Positions 22,502-31,155 of a DNA stretch of 64,000 bases are shown here, piece by piece. The notes under the pieces were generated by a model, which saw only the letters and a list, made by a program, of their open reading frames with translations, had not been told where the DNA came from and did no database searches. Position numbers and translations under genes: made by a program. Each line of letters starts with the position of its first letter. The first letter of the stretch is position 1. This DNA comes from Coriobacteriaceae bacterium AM100-PB1-1D-6A (GTDB taxonomy: Bacteria; Actinomycetota; Coriobacteriia; Coriobacteriales; Coriobacteriaceae). Location: NCBI GenBank assembly GCA_027660625.1, contig JAQDNC010000001.1, forward strand, positions 62,001-126,000, given 5' to 3'.

Positions 22502-24463
22502 ATGGATAAGATCAGTCAGGAGACTCCCGACCTCACGCAGGAGAACATCGCCAAGATCGCTGCGCTCTTCCCCGATGCGGTGACCGAAGCTATGGACGCA
22601 GACGGCAAGGTCACGCTTGCCGTCGATTTCGATGCCCTGCGCGATGACCTCTCCGGCGAGGTCGTTGACGGTCCGCGGGAACGCTACCAGTTCACCTGGC
22701 CCGGCAAGCGCGAGGCCAAGCTCGAAGCGCGCCGCCCCATCAAGAAGACCATGCGCCCCTGCCCCGAGAAGTCCAAGGACTGGGACACCACCGAGAACCT
22801 CTACATCGAGGGTGACAACCTCGAGGCCCTCAAGATCATGCGCGAGACCTACGCCGGCAAGGTGAAGCTGATCTACATCGACCCACCCTACAACACGGGC
22901 CACGACTTCGTCTACGACGACGACTTCTCCAAGACACGCGCGGAATACGATGCCGAGAGCGGCGAGTACGACGAGGAGGGCGGCCGCCTGGTGGCCAACC
23001 CTGAGTCAAACGGCCGCTTCCACTCCGACTGGTGCTCAATGATGTACCCCAGGTTGATGCTGGCCAGGGACCTGCTGAGCGATGATGGCGCGATCTTCAT
23101 CTCGATTGATGACAACGAGGAGCAAAATCTGCTTAAGATAGGTAACGAACTGTTCGGCTCGGGCAATTATGTGGGAAAGCTGTATGTGCAGGTCAATCCT
23201 CGTGGTAGAAATCTTGACCGTTATATTGCTAAAACAATCGAGCCGGTCCTTATCTGGGTCAAAAACTATACATGTGGAAACTCGCTAAACCTAATCCCCA
23301 AAGATTCCAGGATGTTGTCTGAGTACGACCGAAAAGATGACAAGGGCTCATATAGGGCAATTGGTTTAAGAAATCGAAATCAAAGCTTTAATCCGCAAAC
23401 ACGTCCAAACCTCTACTTTCCTTTATGGATATCCCCGGCTGATGGCTCGGTTGCCCTTGAGAAAGATGAAGCTCACTCAGTAGAACGTCTCCCGCTTGCC
23501 GCAGACGGAACTCCAACTTGTTGGACTTGGTCAAAATCGAAAATTCAATCAGAGAATAACTATTTATTCGGCGAACCGTGTGGTAATGAGTGGCGTGTGT
23601 ATCGTAAGGATTATCTTGAGGAAGGTTCTGCCGCCTTCACGATGGCAAAGTCACTTCAGGCTGATGCGGAGTTTAACAACGACTATGGAAAGAAGCGAAT
23701 TAAAGAGCTATTTGGATCGAACGTTATGAGCTTTCCCAAGCCCCCTGCTCTCATGAACCGCATTCTTGAAATCGGCTCTTCAAAAGACTCCTTGGTAATG
23801 GACTTCTTTTCTGGTTCAGCGACTATGGCCGATGCCGTCATGTCTTTGAACGCTGCTGACGGTGGCAAGCGTCGGTTCATTATGGTCCAGCTTCCGGAGG
23901 TTGTTGATGAAGCAACCGAAGCAGGAAAGGAAGGTTACACCACGATCTGTAACGTCGGCGAGGAGCGCATCCGCCGCGCAGGCGAGAAGATCAGGGCCGA
24001 GGTCGATGAGGCCAGCAGGCAGCTTGAGCTTGGCGCCGAGCCCAAGCCCGTGCCCGACATCGGCTTCCGTGTGCTGCGCGTGGATGAGTCCTGCTTCAAG
24101 GACGAGTACGCCGCGCCGGGGCAGTACGAGCAAGCCGCGCTCGACCTCTTCACCGACAACTCCGCTGAGGACGCCCTGCCGCTTGACCTCCTCTTCCAGG
24201 TCCTGCCGGCGTTTCGCATCGAGTACTCCGCGAAGATCGTCGAGCGCGAAATCGGCGGCAAGGCGTGCTTCGACGTCAACGGCGGCCAGCTTATCGCCTG
24301 TTTTGACGAGGATGTCGATACCGTGGCATTGGAGGCCATCGCCAAGGAGCGCCCGCTCTACGCCGTCTTCCGCGACGCATGCTTTTCCAACGATGCCGCC
24401 GTGGCAAACCTCGAGGAGCTCTTCAAAACCTTCAGTCCCGACACCATCCGTAAGGTGATCTAG
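22502..24463 (+). CDS. mod: Type III restriction-modification methyltransferase (Mod)
   Basis: A 653-residue N6-adenine methyltransferase of the beta class: catalytic motif IV YIDPPYNTGHDF near residue 127 comes before the SAM-binding motif I DFFSGSATMADAV near 436, as in Mod subunits. The target recognition domain lies between. The DNA of that middle part (about 23.1-23.93 kb) is visibly richer in A+T and uses different codons from both flanks, a sign that the specificity domain was exchanged by recombination. Mod methylates one strand of an asymmetric site and is needed by Res for recognition. The next gene (res) follows 9 bp later. Confidence 0.95.
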   Translation: MDKISQETPDLTQENIAKIAALFPDAVTEAMDADGKVTLAVDFDALRDDLSGEVVDGPRERYQFTWPGKREAKLEARRPIKKTMRPCPEKSKDWDTTENLYIEGDNLEALKIMRETYAGKVKLIYIDPPYNTGHDFVYDDDFSKTRAEYDAESGEYDEEGGRLVANPESNGRFHSDWCSMMYPRLMLARDLLSDDGAIFISIDDNEEQNLLKIGNELFGSGNYVGKLYVQVNPRGRNLDRYIAKTIEPVLIWVKNYTCGNSLNLIPKDSRMLSEYDRKDDKGSYRAIGLRNRNQSFNPQTRPNLYFPLWISPADGSVALEKDEAHSVERLPLAADGTPTCWTWSKSKIQSENNYLFGEPCGNEWRVYRKDYLEEGSAAFTMAKSLQADAEFNNDYGKKRIKELFGSNVMSFPKPPALMNRILEIGSSKDSLVMDFFSGSATMADAVMSLNAADGGKRRFIMVQLPEVVDEATEAGKEGYTTICNVGEERIRRAGEKIRAEVDEASRQLELGAEPKPVPDIGFRVLRVDESCFKDEYAAPGQYEQAALDLFTDNSAEDALPLDLLFQVLPAFRIEYSAKIVEREIGGKACFDVNGGQLIACFDEDVDTVALEAIAKERPLYAVFRDACFSNDAAVANLEELFKTFSPDTIRKVI

Positions 24464-24472
24464 GAGATCCGG

Positions 24473-27400
24473 ATGCAGTTCAAGTTTAAAATCCAGCCTT
24501 ATCAGACTGAGGCTGCTCGTGCGGTGACCGATGTCTTCGCCGGTCAGCCTAACTCTGGCGCCTCGCCCTATCTGCGCGACCTTGGTCGCGCGGCGGACGG
24601 CGACGGCACCGAGGCGCTGCCGGGCTTTGAGACGCAGGTCCAGGCATCTGAAGGCTACGCGAATGCCCCCATCGCCCTTGGGTCCGCCACGTTGCTCGAG
24701 AACATTCACAAGGTACAGCGCCGCAATCGGATCGTCGAGTCTTCGTCGCTTGCCACTGGTCCCGCTCCGGTAAACCTTGACGTGGAGATGGAGACGGGCA
24801 CGGGCAAGACCTACGTCTATACCAAGACCATGCTCGAGCTCAACCGTCTCTATGGCTGGACCAAGTTCATCATCGTGGTGCCGTCCGTTGCCATTCGCGA
24901 GGGCGTCTACAAGTCTCTCAAGAATACCGAGCAGCACTTTTTTGAGCAGTACGGCAAGGCCATCCGCTACTTTGTCTACAACAGCGCTCGCCTGGGCGAC
25001 ATCGACCGGTTCTCGGCGAGTTCCGATATCAACGTCATGGTCATCAACATGCAGGCGTTCAATACGTCCATGAAGGAGGGCGGGCGCTCCAAGGAGGCCC
25101 GTATCATGTATTCCGAGCGCGATGAGTTCGCGAGCCGTCGCCCCATCGACGTGATCGCCGCCAACAACCCCATCGTCATCCTGGACGAGCCGCAGAAGAT
25201 GGGCGGCAATGCCACCCAGGCCGGCATCGCCCGTTTCCGTCCCATCGCGTGTCTCAACTATTCCGCCACCCACAAGGTTACCCATGATGCCGTTTACGTG
25301 CTGGATGCGCTTGACGCATTCAACCAGCGCCTGGTCAAGCGCATCGAGGTCAAGGGCTTCGAACTCAAGAACATGCGCGGAACCGACGGCTACCTGTATC
25401 TTCAGGACATCAAGATTTCCAAGAATAAGCCGCCCCAGGCGGTCATCGAGTTCAAGAAACTCAACGCCTCGGGGTCCATCTCCAAACGTGCGCAGGGCTT
25501 CTACGAGCAGGACGACATCTATCCCGCGTCCGGCGAGCTCGAGGCGTACCGCGACGGGTTCACCGTGTCCGAGATCGTCCCGGACAGCGATGTTCAGCTG
25601 GGCTACGTCAAGTTCCTCAACGGCATCGAGCTCTGCCGCGGCGACGTTTACGGCGATTCTTCCGATCGCGACATGCGCCGAGTGCAGATCCGCGAGACCA
25701 TCAAAAGCCATCTGGAGAAGGAGGAGGCGCTGTTCGCGCGCGGCATCAAGTGCCTGTCGCTCTTCTTTATCGACGAGGTCGCCAAGTACCGTGTCTACGA
25801 TGATGACGGCGAGGAGGGCCTGGGCGAGTACGGCCGAATCTTTGAGGAGGAGTACGCGCGCGCCATCGACGAGTACGGCCGCGGGCAGCAGAACCTTGAC
25901 GCCTCGCTCGATGCGGGTCTCGGGAAGGCGCGCCGTCGCTATCTGGAATGGCTGCGCGGCATCGATGCACATGAGACCCATAAGGGATACTTCTCCATTG
26001 ACAAGAGGAGTCGTCGCCTGATCGACTCCAAGCTCAAGCGCAACAGCGATGAGTCCGATGACGAGAGCGCCTACGATCTCATCCTCAAGGACAAGGAGCG
26101 CTTGCTGTCGTTCGATGAGCCCACGCGCTTTATCTTTAGCCACTCCGCCCTGCGCGAGGGCTGGGACAACCCCAACGTGTTCCAGATTTGCACGCTCAAG
26201 CATTCCGACTCCGAGACCGGTAAGCGCCAGGAGGTGGGCCGCGGCCTGCGCCTGTGCGTGAACCGGGAGGGCGAGCGACAGGACCTGGAGGCGCTGGGCG
26301 AGCAGGAGGTGCAGCGCGTCAACACGCTCACCGTCATCGCCAGCGAGAGCTACAGCGACTTCACGAAGTCCCTGCAGAAGGACATCAACGATGCCCTGCG
26401 TGAGCGTCCCAAGGCGGTCACGGAGGAGTTCCTCAAGGGCTTTGCCGTTCAGGCGGACGAGGAGAAGACTTATGCGCTCACGCAGGAAGACGCGCACGAT
26501 GTCTACTTCGCGCTCGTACAGCACGGCCTCATCGATCGCGAGGGCGTGCCCACGCAAAAGTTCAAGGAATCGGGGCTCACGTCCGTTACCGATGACGACT
26601 TGCCCGAGCATCTCTATGCCTATCGCAAGGATATCGAAGCGCTGGTGATGAGCGTCTACGACGAGCATGCGCTCGACGACTACATCCGTAACGGCAACGA
26701 GCCCAAGGTTCGCGAAAACCCGCTCAACGCCAACTTCGCGCGGGCGGAGTTCCAGGAGCTGTGGAACAAGATCAACTCCAAACATTCCTACACCGTCGAT
26801 TTCGATGATGAGGAGTTGCGCGCCAAGGCGATCGACCGCATTAACCGCGAACTGTTTGTGGCCAAGGCGTCCTACGTCATGACGACCGCCGCGCAGCGCT
26901 CGACCCAGACGCGGGAGAATCTTGAGCGCGGCGAATCGTTCGGCGATACCACGAGGCGCGACTACGAGGTGGGCGAGGACGCCTCTGGCGTGACGTACGA
27001 CCTGCTGGGCGAAGTCGCGACCGCTGCGCGCATTACGCGCAGAAGCGCAGCGGCGATCCTGAAGGGCATCGCCCCCGTCAAGTTCCGCATGTTCCGCGAT
27101 AACCCCGAGGAGTTTATCGCCAAGGTCTCCCGTTGCATCCTTGCCGAGAAGGCGACGATGGTGGTCGACCACATTGCGTACCACAAGCTTGACGAGCGGT
27201 ACGATTCCACCATCTTTGCCGAGCGCATGCCCGAGAACGTCGGCCGTGCGCTGGAGACGAGCCGCTGCATCCAGGACTACGTGTTCTGGGATTCCGAGGG
27301 TGAGCGCGATTTCGCACGAGATCTCGACTCTGCAGAGGGCAAGGTCGCGGTCTACGCCAAGCTCCCACGGTCTTTCAAGATTCCGACGCCGGTGGGCAAC

Positions 27401-27625
27401 TACGCGCCCGACTGGGCCATCGCGTTCGAGAAGGGGAGCGTGCGCCACGTGTTCTTCGTCGCGGAGACCAAGGGCAGCATGGACAGCCTCACGCTGCGCG
27501 ATATCGAGCGCGGAAAGATCGCCTGCGCCCGCAAGCTCTTCAATGAGTTCTCGGACGAGGACGTGCGTTATGACGTGGTGCACAGCTATGAGGATTTGCT
27601 GACCGTGATCCAGGGAACGGAGTAG
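24473..27625 (+). CDS. res: Type III restriction endonuclease subunit (Res)
   Basis: A 1050-residue protein. The N-terminal SF2 helicase/translocase has Walker A METGTGKTYVY near residue 105 and type III DExx motif VILDEPQKMGG near 240. Motif V/VI-like segments are SALREGWDNPNVFQICTLKH and RQEVGRGLRLCVN. The C-terminal PD-(D/E)xK nuclease has PDWAI near 976 and FFVAETKG near 996. All catalytic elements are present, so the enzyme looks functional. ATG 24473 lies 9 bp after the mod stop. Res cuts unmodified DNA after collision of two complexes; the helicase and DUF4391 genes upstream make this an extended locus. Confidence 0.95.
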   Translation: MQFKFKIQPYQTEAARAVTDVFAGQPNSGASPYLRDLGRAADGDGTEALPGFETQVQASEGYANAPIALGSATLLENIHKVQRRNRIVESSSLATGPAPVNLDVEMETGTGKTYVYTKTMLELNRLYGWTKFIIVVPSVAIREGVYKSLKNTEQHFFEQYGKAIRYFVYNSARLGDIDRFSASSDINVMVINMQAFNTSMKEGGRSKEARIMYSERDEFASRRPIDVIAANNPIVILDEPQKMGGNATQAGIARFRPIACLNYSATHKVTHDAVYVLDALDAFNQRLVKRIEVKGFELKNMRGTDGYLYLQDIKISKNKPPQAVIEFKKLNASGSISKRAQGFYEQDDIYPASGELEAYRDGFTVSEIVPDSDVQLGYVKFLNGIELCRGDVYGDSSDRDMRRVQIRETIKSHLEKEEALFARGIKCLSLFFIDEVAKYRVYDDDGEEGLGEYGRIFEEEYARAIDEYGRGQQNLDASLDAGLGKARRRYLEWLRGIDAHETHKGYFSIDKRSRRLIDSKLKRNSDESDDESAYDLILKDKERLLSFDEPTRFIFSHSALREGWDNPNVFQICTLKHSDSETGKRQEVGRGLRLCVNREGERQDLEALGEQEVQRVNTLTVIASESYSDFTKSLQKDINDALRERPKAVTEEFLKGFAVQADEEKTYALTQEDAHDVYFALVQHGLIDREGVPTQKFKESGLTSVTDDDLPEHLYAYRKDIEALVMSVYDEHALDDYIRNGNEPKVRENPLNANFARAEFQELWNKINSKHSYTVDFDDEELRAKAIDRINRELFVAKASYVMTTAAQRSTQTRENLERGESFGDTTRRDYEVGEDASGVTYDLLGEVATAARITRRSAAAILKGIAPVKFRMFRDNPEEFIAKVSRCILAEKATMVVDHIAYHKLDERYDSTIFAERMPENVGRALETSRCIQDYVFWDSEGERDFARDLDSAEGKVAVYAKLPRSFKIPTPVGNYAPDWAIAFEKGSVRHVFFVAETKGSMDSLTLRDIERGKIACARKLFNEFSDEDVRYDVVHSYEDLLTVIQGTE

Positions 27626-27662
27626 CCCCAGATTCCAGTTGCTTTCTGATTGGGGCGTTGAG

Positions 27663-28247
27663 ATGCCGACAATTATCGATATCGATCAGTTTCCGTCGAC
27701 CGAAGAACGACGTTACGCGGTGGCGTGGCTGGATTCTCCGATGCCACATTACGGGAAGCTTGTCTTGGTGGGCAATTGGGTCCTCGAGACTGAGTGCCTG
27801 CATATCCGCTTCTCGGACCCAGATGATATCTCGAAGCGCCCTTTTATCGGTCTCGGCTGGGATGGGGTCGATATTCCGCTTGATGAGCTTTTTGCCGAGG
27901 ATGTTATCCCTGTTCCCGTCAAGCGGCCGAGCGGGCGACGTGACATTTCGAGTCTCTTCGGCATGCTCGACCCCCAGGTCGAAAGCATTCTCGGTAGAGA
28001 GCGATATGAGGATGACGATGGAGAGTGGGCCGACGTGTCTTCCCAGATTGTTCGCTCGATGACTCCGGCTCGCGAAAAAAACTGGCGGGCAGAATCCGAG
28101 ATGTGGTTGAATACACGTTTTGGCCATCGTCTCAGCAAGGAGGATTTCGAGGCTATCTTCGAGATTCGCGGATTGGAGCCAAATGAATGGACCGGTCGGT
28201 TCGTTGAAGATCTGCTGCCGGTCAAATCAAAATGGCGTCGCTGGTGA
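27663..28247 (+). CDS. Uncharacterised protein at the end of the R-M operon
   Basis: A 194-residue acidic protein (MPTIIDIDQFPSTEERRYAV...) without signal peptide, membrane segment or known motif. Trp-rich patches occur at about 22, 37, 66 and near the C-terminus. ATG 27663 follows TGGGGCG, 37 bp after the res stop on the same strand, so it is probably transcribed with the operon. It is not a usual part of type III systems. It could be a regulator, an inhibitor of host enzyme, or an unrelated gene. It is followed 145 bp later by palindrome array B. Confidence 0.6.
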   Translation: MPTIIDIDQFPSTEERRYAVAWLDSPMPHYGKLVLVGNWVLETECLHIRFSDPDDISKRPFIGLGWDGVDIPLDELFAEDVIPVPVKRPSGRRDISSLFGMLDPQVESILGRERYEDDDGEWADVSSQIVRSMTPAREKNWRAESEMWLNTRFGHRLSKEDFEAIFEIRGLEPNEWTGRFVEDLLPVKSKWRRW

Positions 28248-28392
28248 ATCTTATCGCTCGGGAATTTGTTTGCCTGCGCAGCGGTCTGCCAGTCGTCGAT
28301 TCGAGACTCAAGTTCGGTATGTTCAAGGCTCGGGCCTGTTTCTTTTAGGTCGATGCGCCTTCGGACTAGTCGTCCATCCCGTCTTTGGTTCA

Positions 28393-28689
28393 TCTACATC
28401 TGTAACACCAAGGCGACCAATTCGCTCCCACCTGTTACGGATCGAGATGAAAGAATGGGCCCTGCCCATTTGTCTCAATCTGTAACAGGTAGAAGCAGAA
28501 TACTGGCGTAGATGTTACAGATTGAGATATAGAGTCGGGTTAGCTGAGAAATGTCTCCATCTGTAACACGAAGGGGCGGAAAACCGTTCTTACTGTTACA
28601 GGATGAGACGCGAGCTGGGGTCTCTGCGTAATATCTCAATCTGTAACAGATAGGGGAGAAAATGTTCTCTAGATGTTACAGATCGAGAC
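28393..28689. repeat. Phased palindrome array B (4 units)
   Basis: Four 56-bp dyad units start at 28393, 28473, 28554 and 28634 (steps 80, 81, 80). Outer arms are TCTCAATCTGTAACA-like on the left and TGTTACAGATTGAGA-like on the right. Arm starts therefore alternate in orientation about every 40 bp. Inner 25 bp and the 24-25 bp between units vary. It lies downstream of the R-M operon. The 247 bp that follow (28690-28936) contain only a small GGCC-rich hairpin. Confidence 0.9.
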
Positions 28690-28936
28690 AAAGGCCGGAC
28701 CGGCCTTAACCATCCACACCCGAATCTGCCGCGGAAGCCCGATCTCGACCTATATATAGGTGCAAATGAGTCGTTACCGAAGTAATATCCTGTAGGCTCA
28801 CTCCACCGTGACAAAGTGTTCCCTCGGGAAATGTCACCGCTACATGTAAATCCACCGTCCTTCATATCTAAACTCAACAAAACCGCAGGTCAAAGGTATA
28901 TAGATACGCCCGGAACCGTGTATCTAGAGGTTTTCG

Positions 28937-28966
28937 TTGACAGCCCCCAAGGTTGCATCGTATTAT
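28937..28966 (+). promoter_or_regulatory. Promoter of the tRNA-tuf cluster
   Basis: TTGACA at 28937-28942, 18-bp spacing, TATTAT at 28961-28966. The first tRNA starts 63 bp after the -10. Strong consensus fit, as expected for stable RNA. Confidence 0.8.
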
Positions 28967-29028
28967 CTTTTTCGTTCGCGGGGGCGGCGGTCCAAAAGAC
29001 CAAAGAACCTGCGGATACTTGAACGATT

Positions 29029-29110
29029 GGGAGTTTGCCCGAGTGGTTAATGGGGACGGGCTGTAAACCCGTTGGCTCTGCCTACATAGGTTCGAATCCT
29101 ATAGCTCCCA
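29029..29110 (+). tRNA. tRNA-Tyr (anticodon GTA)
   Basis: A type II tRNA with a long variable arm. Acceptor GGGAGTT/AGCTCCC, anticodon stem ACGGG/CCCGT, anticodon GTA at 29063-29065. CCA is not encoded (ACCC follows). Confidence 0.93.
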
Positions 29111-29120
29111 CCCGTCAAGT

Positions 29121-29196
29121 GCCTGTATAGCTCAGTCGGTAGAGCACTTCGTTGGTAACGAAGAGGTCACCAGTTCAAGTCTGGTTGCAGGCTCCA
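29121..29196 (+). tRNA. tRNA-Thr (anticodon GGT)
   Basis: Acceptor GCCTGTA/TGCAGGC, anticodon arm CTTCG-ttGGTaa-CGAAG, CCA encoded at 29194-29196. It is 10 bp downstream of tRNA-Tyr. Confidence 0.95.
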
Positions 29197-29199
29197 TCC

Positions 29200-29276
29200 G
29201 GCGGTGTAGCTCAGTTGGTTAGAGCACACGGTTCATACCCGTGGCGTCACTGGTTCGAATCCAGTCACCGCTACCA
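29200..29276 (+). tRNA. tRNA-Met (anticodon CAT)
   Basis: Acceptor GGCGGTG/CACCGCT with a G-T first pair, anticodon arm CACGG-ttCATac-CCGTG, CCA encoded. It lacks the three GC pairs of initiator tRNA, so it is elongator Met. A lysidine-modified Ile-CAT cannot be excluded. Confidence 0.9.
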
Positions 29277-29287
29277 TAGGTAACACG

Positions 29288-29318
29288 GTGGCTTCTCAAT
29301 AGTATGTTGAGAGGCCAC
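29288..29318 (+). promoter_or_regulatory. Hairpin between tRNA-Met and tuf
   Basis: GTGGCTTCTCAA / TTGAGAGGCCAC (12 bp, one G-U), loop of 7, followed by TATGGTATAAAG rather than a T-run. It may be a processing or attenuation structure. The TATAAA just after it could be the -10 of a tuf promoter. Confidence 0.45.
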
Positions 29319-29372
29319 TATGGTATAAAGGCAAAGTCCCGTCCGGGGACGACCTGTTTAGAGGAGGGCTTT

Positions 29373-30563
29373 ATGGCCAAAGAGAAGTTTGAGCGCACTA
29401 AGCCGCATGTTAACATCGGCACCATTGGTCACGTCGACCACGGCAAGACCACGTTGACCGCCGCCATCACCAAGGTTCTCTCCGAGACCGAGGGCTGCAA
29501 GGCTGACTTCACTGCGTTCGAGAACATCGACAAGGCTCCCGAGGAGCGCGAGCGCGGCATTACGATCTCCGTCTCCCACGTCGAGTACGAGACTGCTGCC
29601 CGTCACTACGCTCACGTTGACTGCCCGGGCCACGCTGACTACGTCAAGAACATGATCTCCGGTGCTGCTCAGATGGACGGCGCTATCTTGGTCATCGCCG
29701 CTACCGACGGCCCCATGGCTCAGACCCGCGAGCACATCCTGCTCGCCCGTCAGGTTGGCGTTCCTTACATCGTCGTCTTCCTGAACAAGTGCGACATGGT
29801 TGACGATGACGAGCTCATCGACCTCGTCGAGATGGAGACCCGTGAGCTCCTCTCCGAGTACGATTTCCCCGGCGACGACATCCCCGTCATCCGTGGTTCC
29901 GCTCTGGGCGCTCTCGAGGGCGACGCCAAGTGGATGGACGCTATCCGCGAGCTCATGAACGCCGTCGACGAGTACATCCCGACGCCTGCTCGTAACAACG
30001 ACCTCCCGTTCCTGATGGCCGTTGAGGACGTTATGACCATCTCCGGCCGTGGTACTGTTGCTACCGGCCGTGTCGAGCGCGGTGAGCTCAAGCTCAACGA
30101 GCCCGTCGAGATCGTCGGCATCAAGGATACCCAGAACACCGTCGTTACCGGTATCGAGATGTTCCGTAAGTCCATGGACTTCTGCGAGGCTGGCGACAAC
30201 GTCGGTCTGCTGCTCCGCGGCATCAAGCGCGAGGACATCGAGCGCGGCCAGGTTCTCTGCAAGCCCGGTTCGGTTACCCCGCACACCAAGTTCACCGGCG
30301 AGATCTACGTTCTGACCAAGGAGGAGGGCGGCCGTCACACCCCGTTCTTCGATGGTTATCGTCCTCAGTTCTACTTCCGTACCACCGACGTTACCGGTAC
30401 GGTCAAGCTCCCCGAGGGCACCGAGATGGCTATGCCTGGTGACCACATCACCATCGAGGGCGACCTCATCCACCCGATCGCCATGGAGGAGGGCCTGCGC
30501 TTCGCTATCCGCGAGGGTGGCCACACCGTCGGTTCGGGCATCGTCTCCACGATCATTGAGTAA
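29373..30563 (+). CDS. tuf: Elongation factor Tu
   Basis: A 396-residue GTPase that delivers aminoacyl-tRNA to the ribosome. G1 GHVDHGKTT near residue 19, switch I GITI, G3 DCPGHADY near 82, G4 NKCD near 137 and G5 SAL are all present. Domains 2 and 3 are intact to the end ([15 protein letters not shown]). ATG 29373 follows GAGGAGGG; the open frame extends upstream but without conserved sequence. Strong codon bias (GGT, CGT, GTT-rich) fits very high expression. It is transcribed with the preceding tRNAs or from a promoter near 29320 and ends at a strong terminator. Confidence 0.98.
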   Translation: MAKEKFERTKPHVNIGTIGHVDHGKTTLTAAITKVLSETEGCKADFTAFENIDKAPEERERGITISVSHVEYETAARHYAHVDCPGHADYVKNMISGAAQMDGAILVIAATDGPMAQTREHILLARQVGVPYIVVFLNKCDMVDDDELIDLVEMETRELLSEYDFPGDDIPVIRGSALGALEGDAKWMDAIRELMNAVDEYIPTPARNNDLPFLMAVEDVMTISGRGTVATGRVERGELKLNEPVEIVGIKDTQNTVVTGIEMFRKSMDFCEAGDNVGLLLRGIKREDIERGQVLCKPGSVTPHTKFTGEIYVLTKEEGGRHTPFFDGYRPQFYFRTTDVTGTVKLPEGTEMAMPGDHITIEGDLIHPIAMEEGLRFAIREGGHTVGSGIVSTIIE

Positions 30564-30589
30564 ATTAGCTCTCTGATAGTTGACTTAGA

Positions 30590-30624
30590 GAACCCGGCAC
30601 TTATATGGGTGCCGGGTTCTTTTC
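30590..30624 (+). terminator. Terminator of tuf
   Basis: GAACCCGGCAC / GTGCCGGGTTC, 11-bp stem with TTTTC following. Located 26 bp after the tuf stop. Confidence 0.9.
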
Positions 30625-30765
30625 TGCAATGGATATTGAGCCGTTGCTGGTGTCGAGAAGATCAATAATGGTCCTGGTTGCACCGTCGATTAGCTCTCGA
30701 TGGCTTCATTGATGTGTTCCAAATATGAATGGATCCACCGAGAACCAATTGATTCGAGGTTTTCA

Positions 30766-30795
30766 TTGACAGCACTTACATAGAGCTGATAAAGT
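30766..30795 (+). promoter_or_regulatory. Promoter of rpmG
   Basis: TTGACA at 30766-30771, 18-bp spacing, TAAAGT at 30790-30795. It lies 45 bp ahead of the rpmG start. Confidence 0.7.
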
Positions 30796-30840
30796 ACCAT
30801 CTCGTGCCCGTACGGGGCGGAAATGAAAGGTTCAGGATAA

Positions 30841-30990
30841 ATGCGTACTCTAGTTACTCTTGCGTGCACTGAGTGCAAGCGCCGCAACTATACGACCACC
30901 AAGAACAAGTCGAACATGCCTGATCGTATGGAGATCAAGAAGTATTGCCCCTGGTGCCGTCACCACACGTTGCACAAAGAGACTCGCTAG
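30841..30990 (+). CDS. rpmG: 50S ribosomal protein L33
   Basis: A 49-residue protein, [20 protein letters not shown]..., with zinc-binding CTEC and CPWC pairs, so it is the Cys-containing (C+) form of L33. RBS AAAGG about 13 bp before ATG 30841. It has its own promoter and lies directly upstream of tRNA-Trp and secE, the usual order in Gram-positive bacteria. Confidence 0.95.
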   Translation: MRTLVTLACTECKRRNYTTTKNKSNMPDRMEIKKYCPWCRHHTLHKETR

Positions 30991-31003
30991 TCTCTAGTCA
31001 TAT

Positions 31004-31079
31004 ACGCCAGTAGTTCAATTGGTAGAGCATCGGTCTCCAAAACCGAGTGTTGAGGGTTCGAGTCCTTCCTGGCGTGCCA
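31004..31079 (+). tRNA. tRNA-Trp (anticodon CCA)
   Basis: Acceptor ACGCCAG/CTGGCGT, anticodon stem TCGGT/ACCGA, anticodon CCA at 31037-31039, discriminator G, CCA end encoded at 31077-31079. Confidence 0.95.
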
Positions 31080-31088
31080 GTCATTATT

Positions 31089-31119
31089 CCGTAAGCTCCC
31101 AATTGGGGGCTTACGGTTT
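31089..31119 (+). terminator. Hairpin terminator between tRNA-Trp and secE
   Basis: CCGTAAGCTCCC-aatt-GGGGGCTTACGG followed by TTTA. It probably ends part of the rpmG-tRNA transcripts; some readthrough into secE is likely as the gap to the gene is only 37 bp. Confidence 0.7.
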
Positions 31120-31155
31120 ACTCATGTATAAGCGCATTGCGCGGAGGTAACCCAA

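Noticed and set aside
23816..27583. 1255-residue frame antisense to res
   Set aside because: It mirrors the GC-rich codon pattern of res exactly, has no RBS or domains, and res itself is complete and conserved.
27749..28393. Minus-strand frame starting MNQRRDGRLVRRRIDLKE
   Set aside because: Its first 50 residues look somewhat protein-like, but the rest is antisense to the gene at 27663. At best it is a fragment, so it is not listed.
28393..28689. CRISPR array
   Set aside because: The repeats alternate in orientation, arms are only about 15 bp, and no cas genes lie anywhere in the window.
29277..29372. Riboswitch or T-box before tuf
   Set aside because: Only one simple hairpin is visible; no conserved T-box or aptamer sequence.
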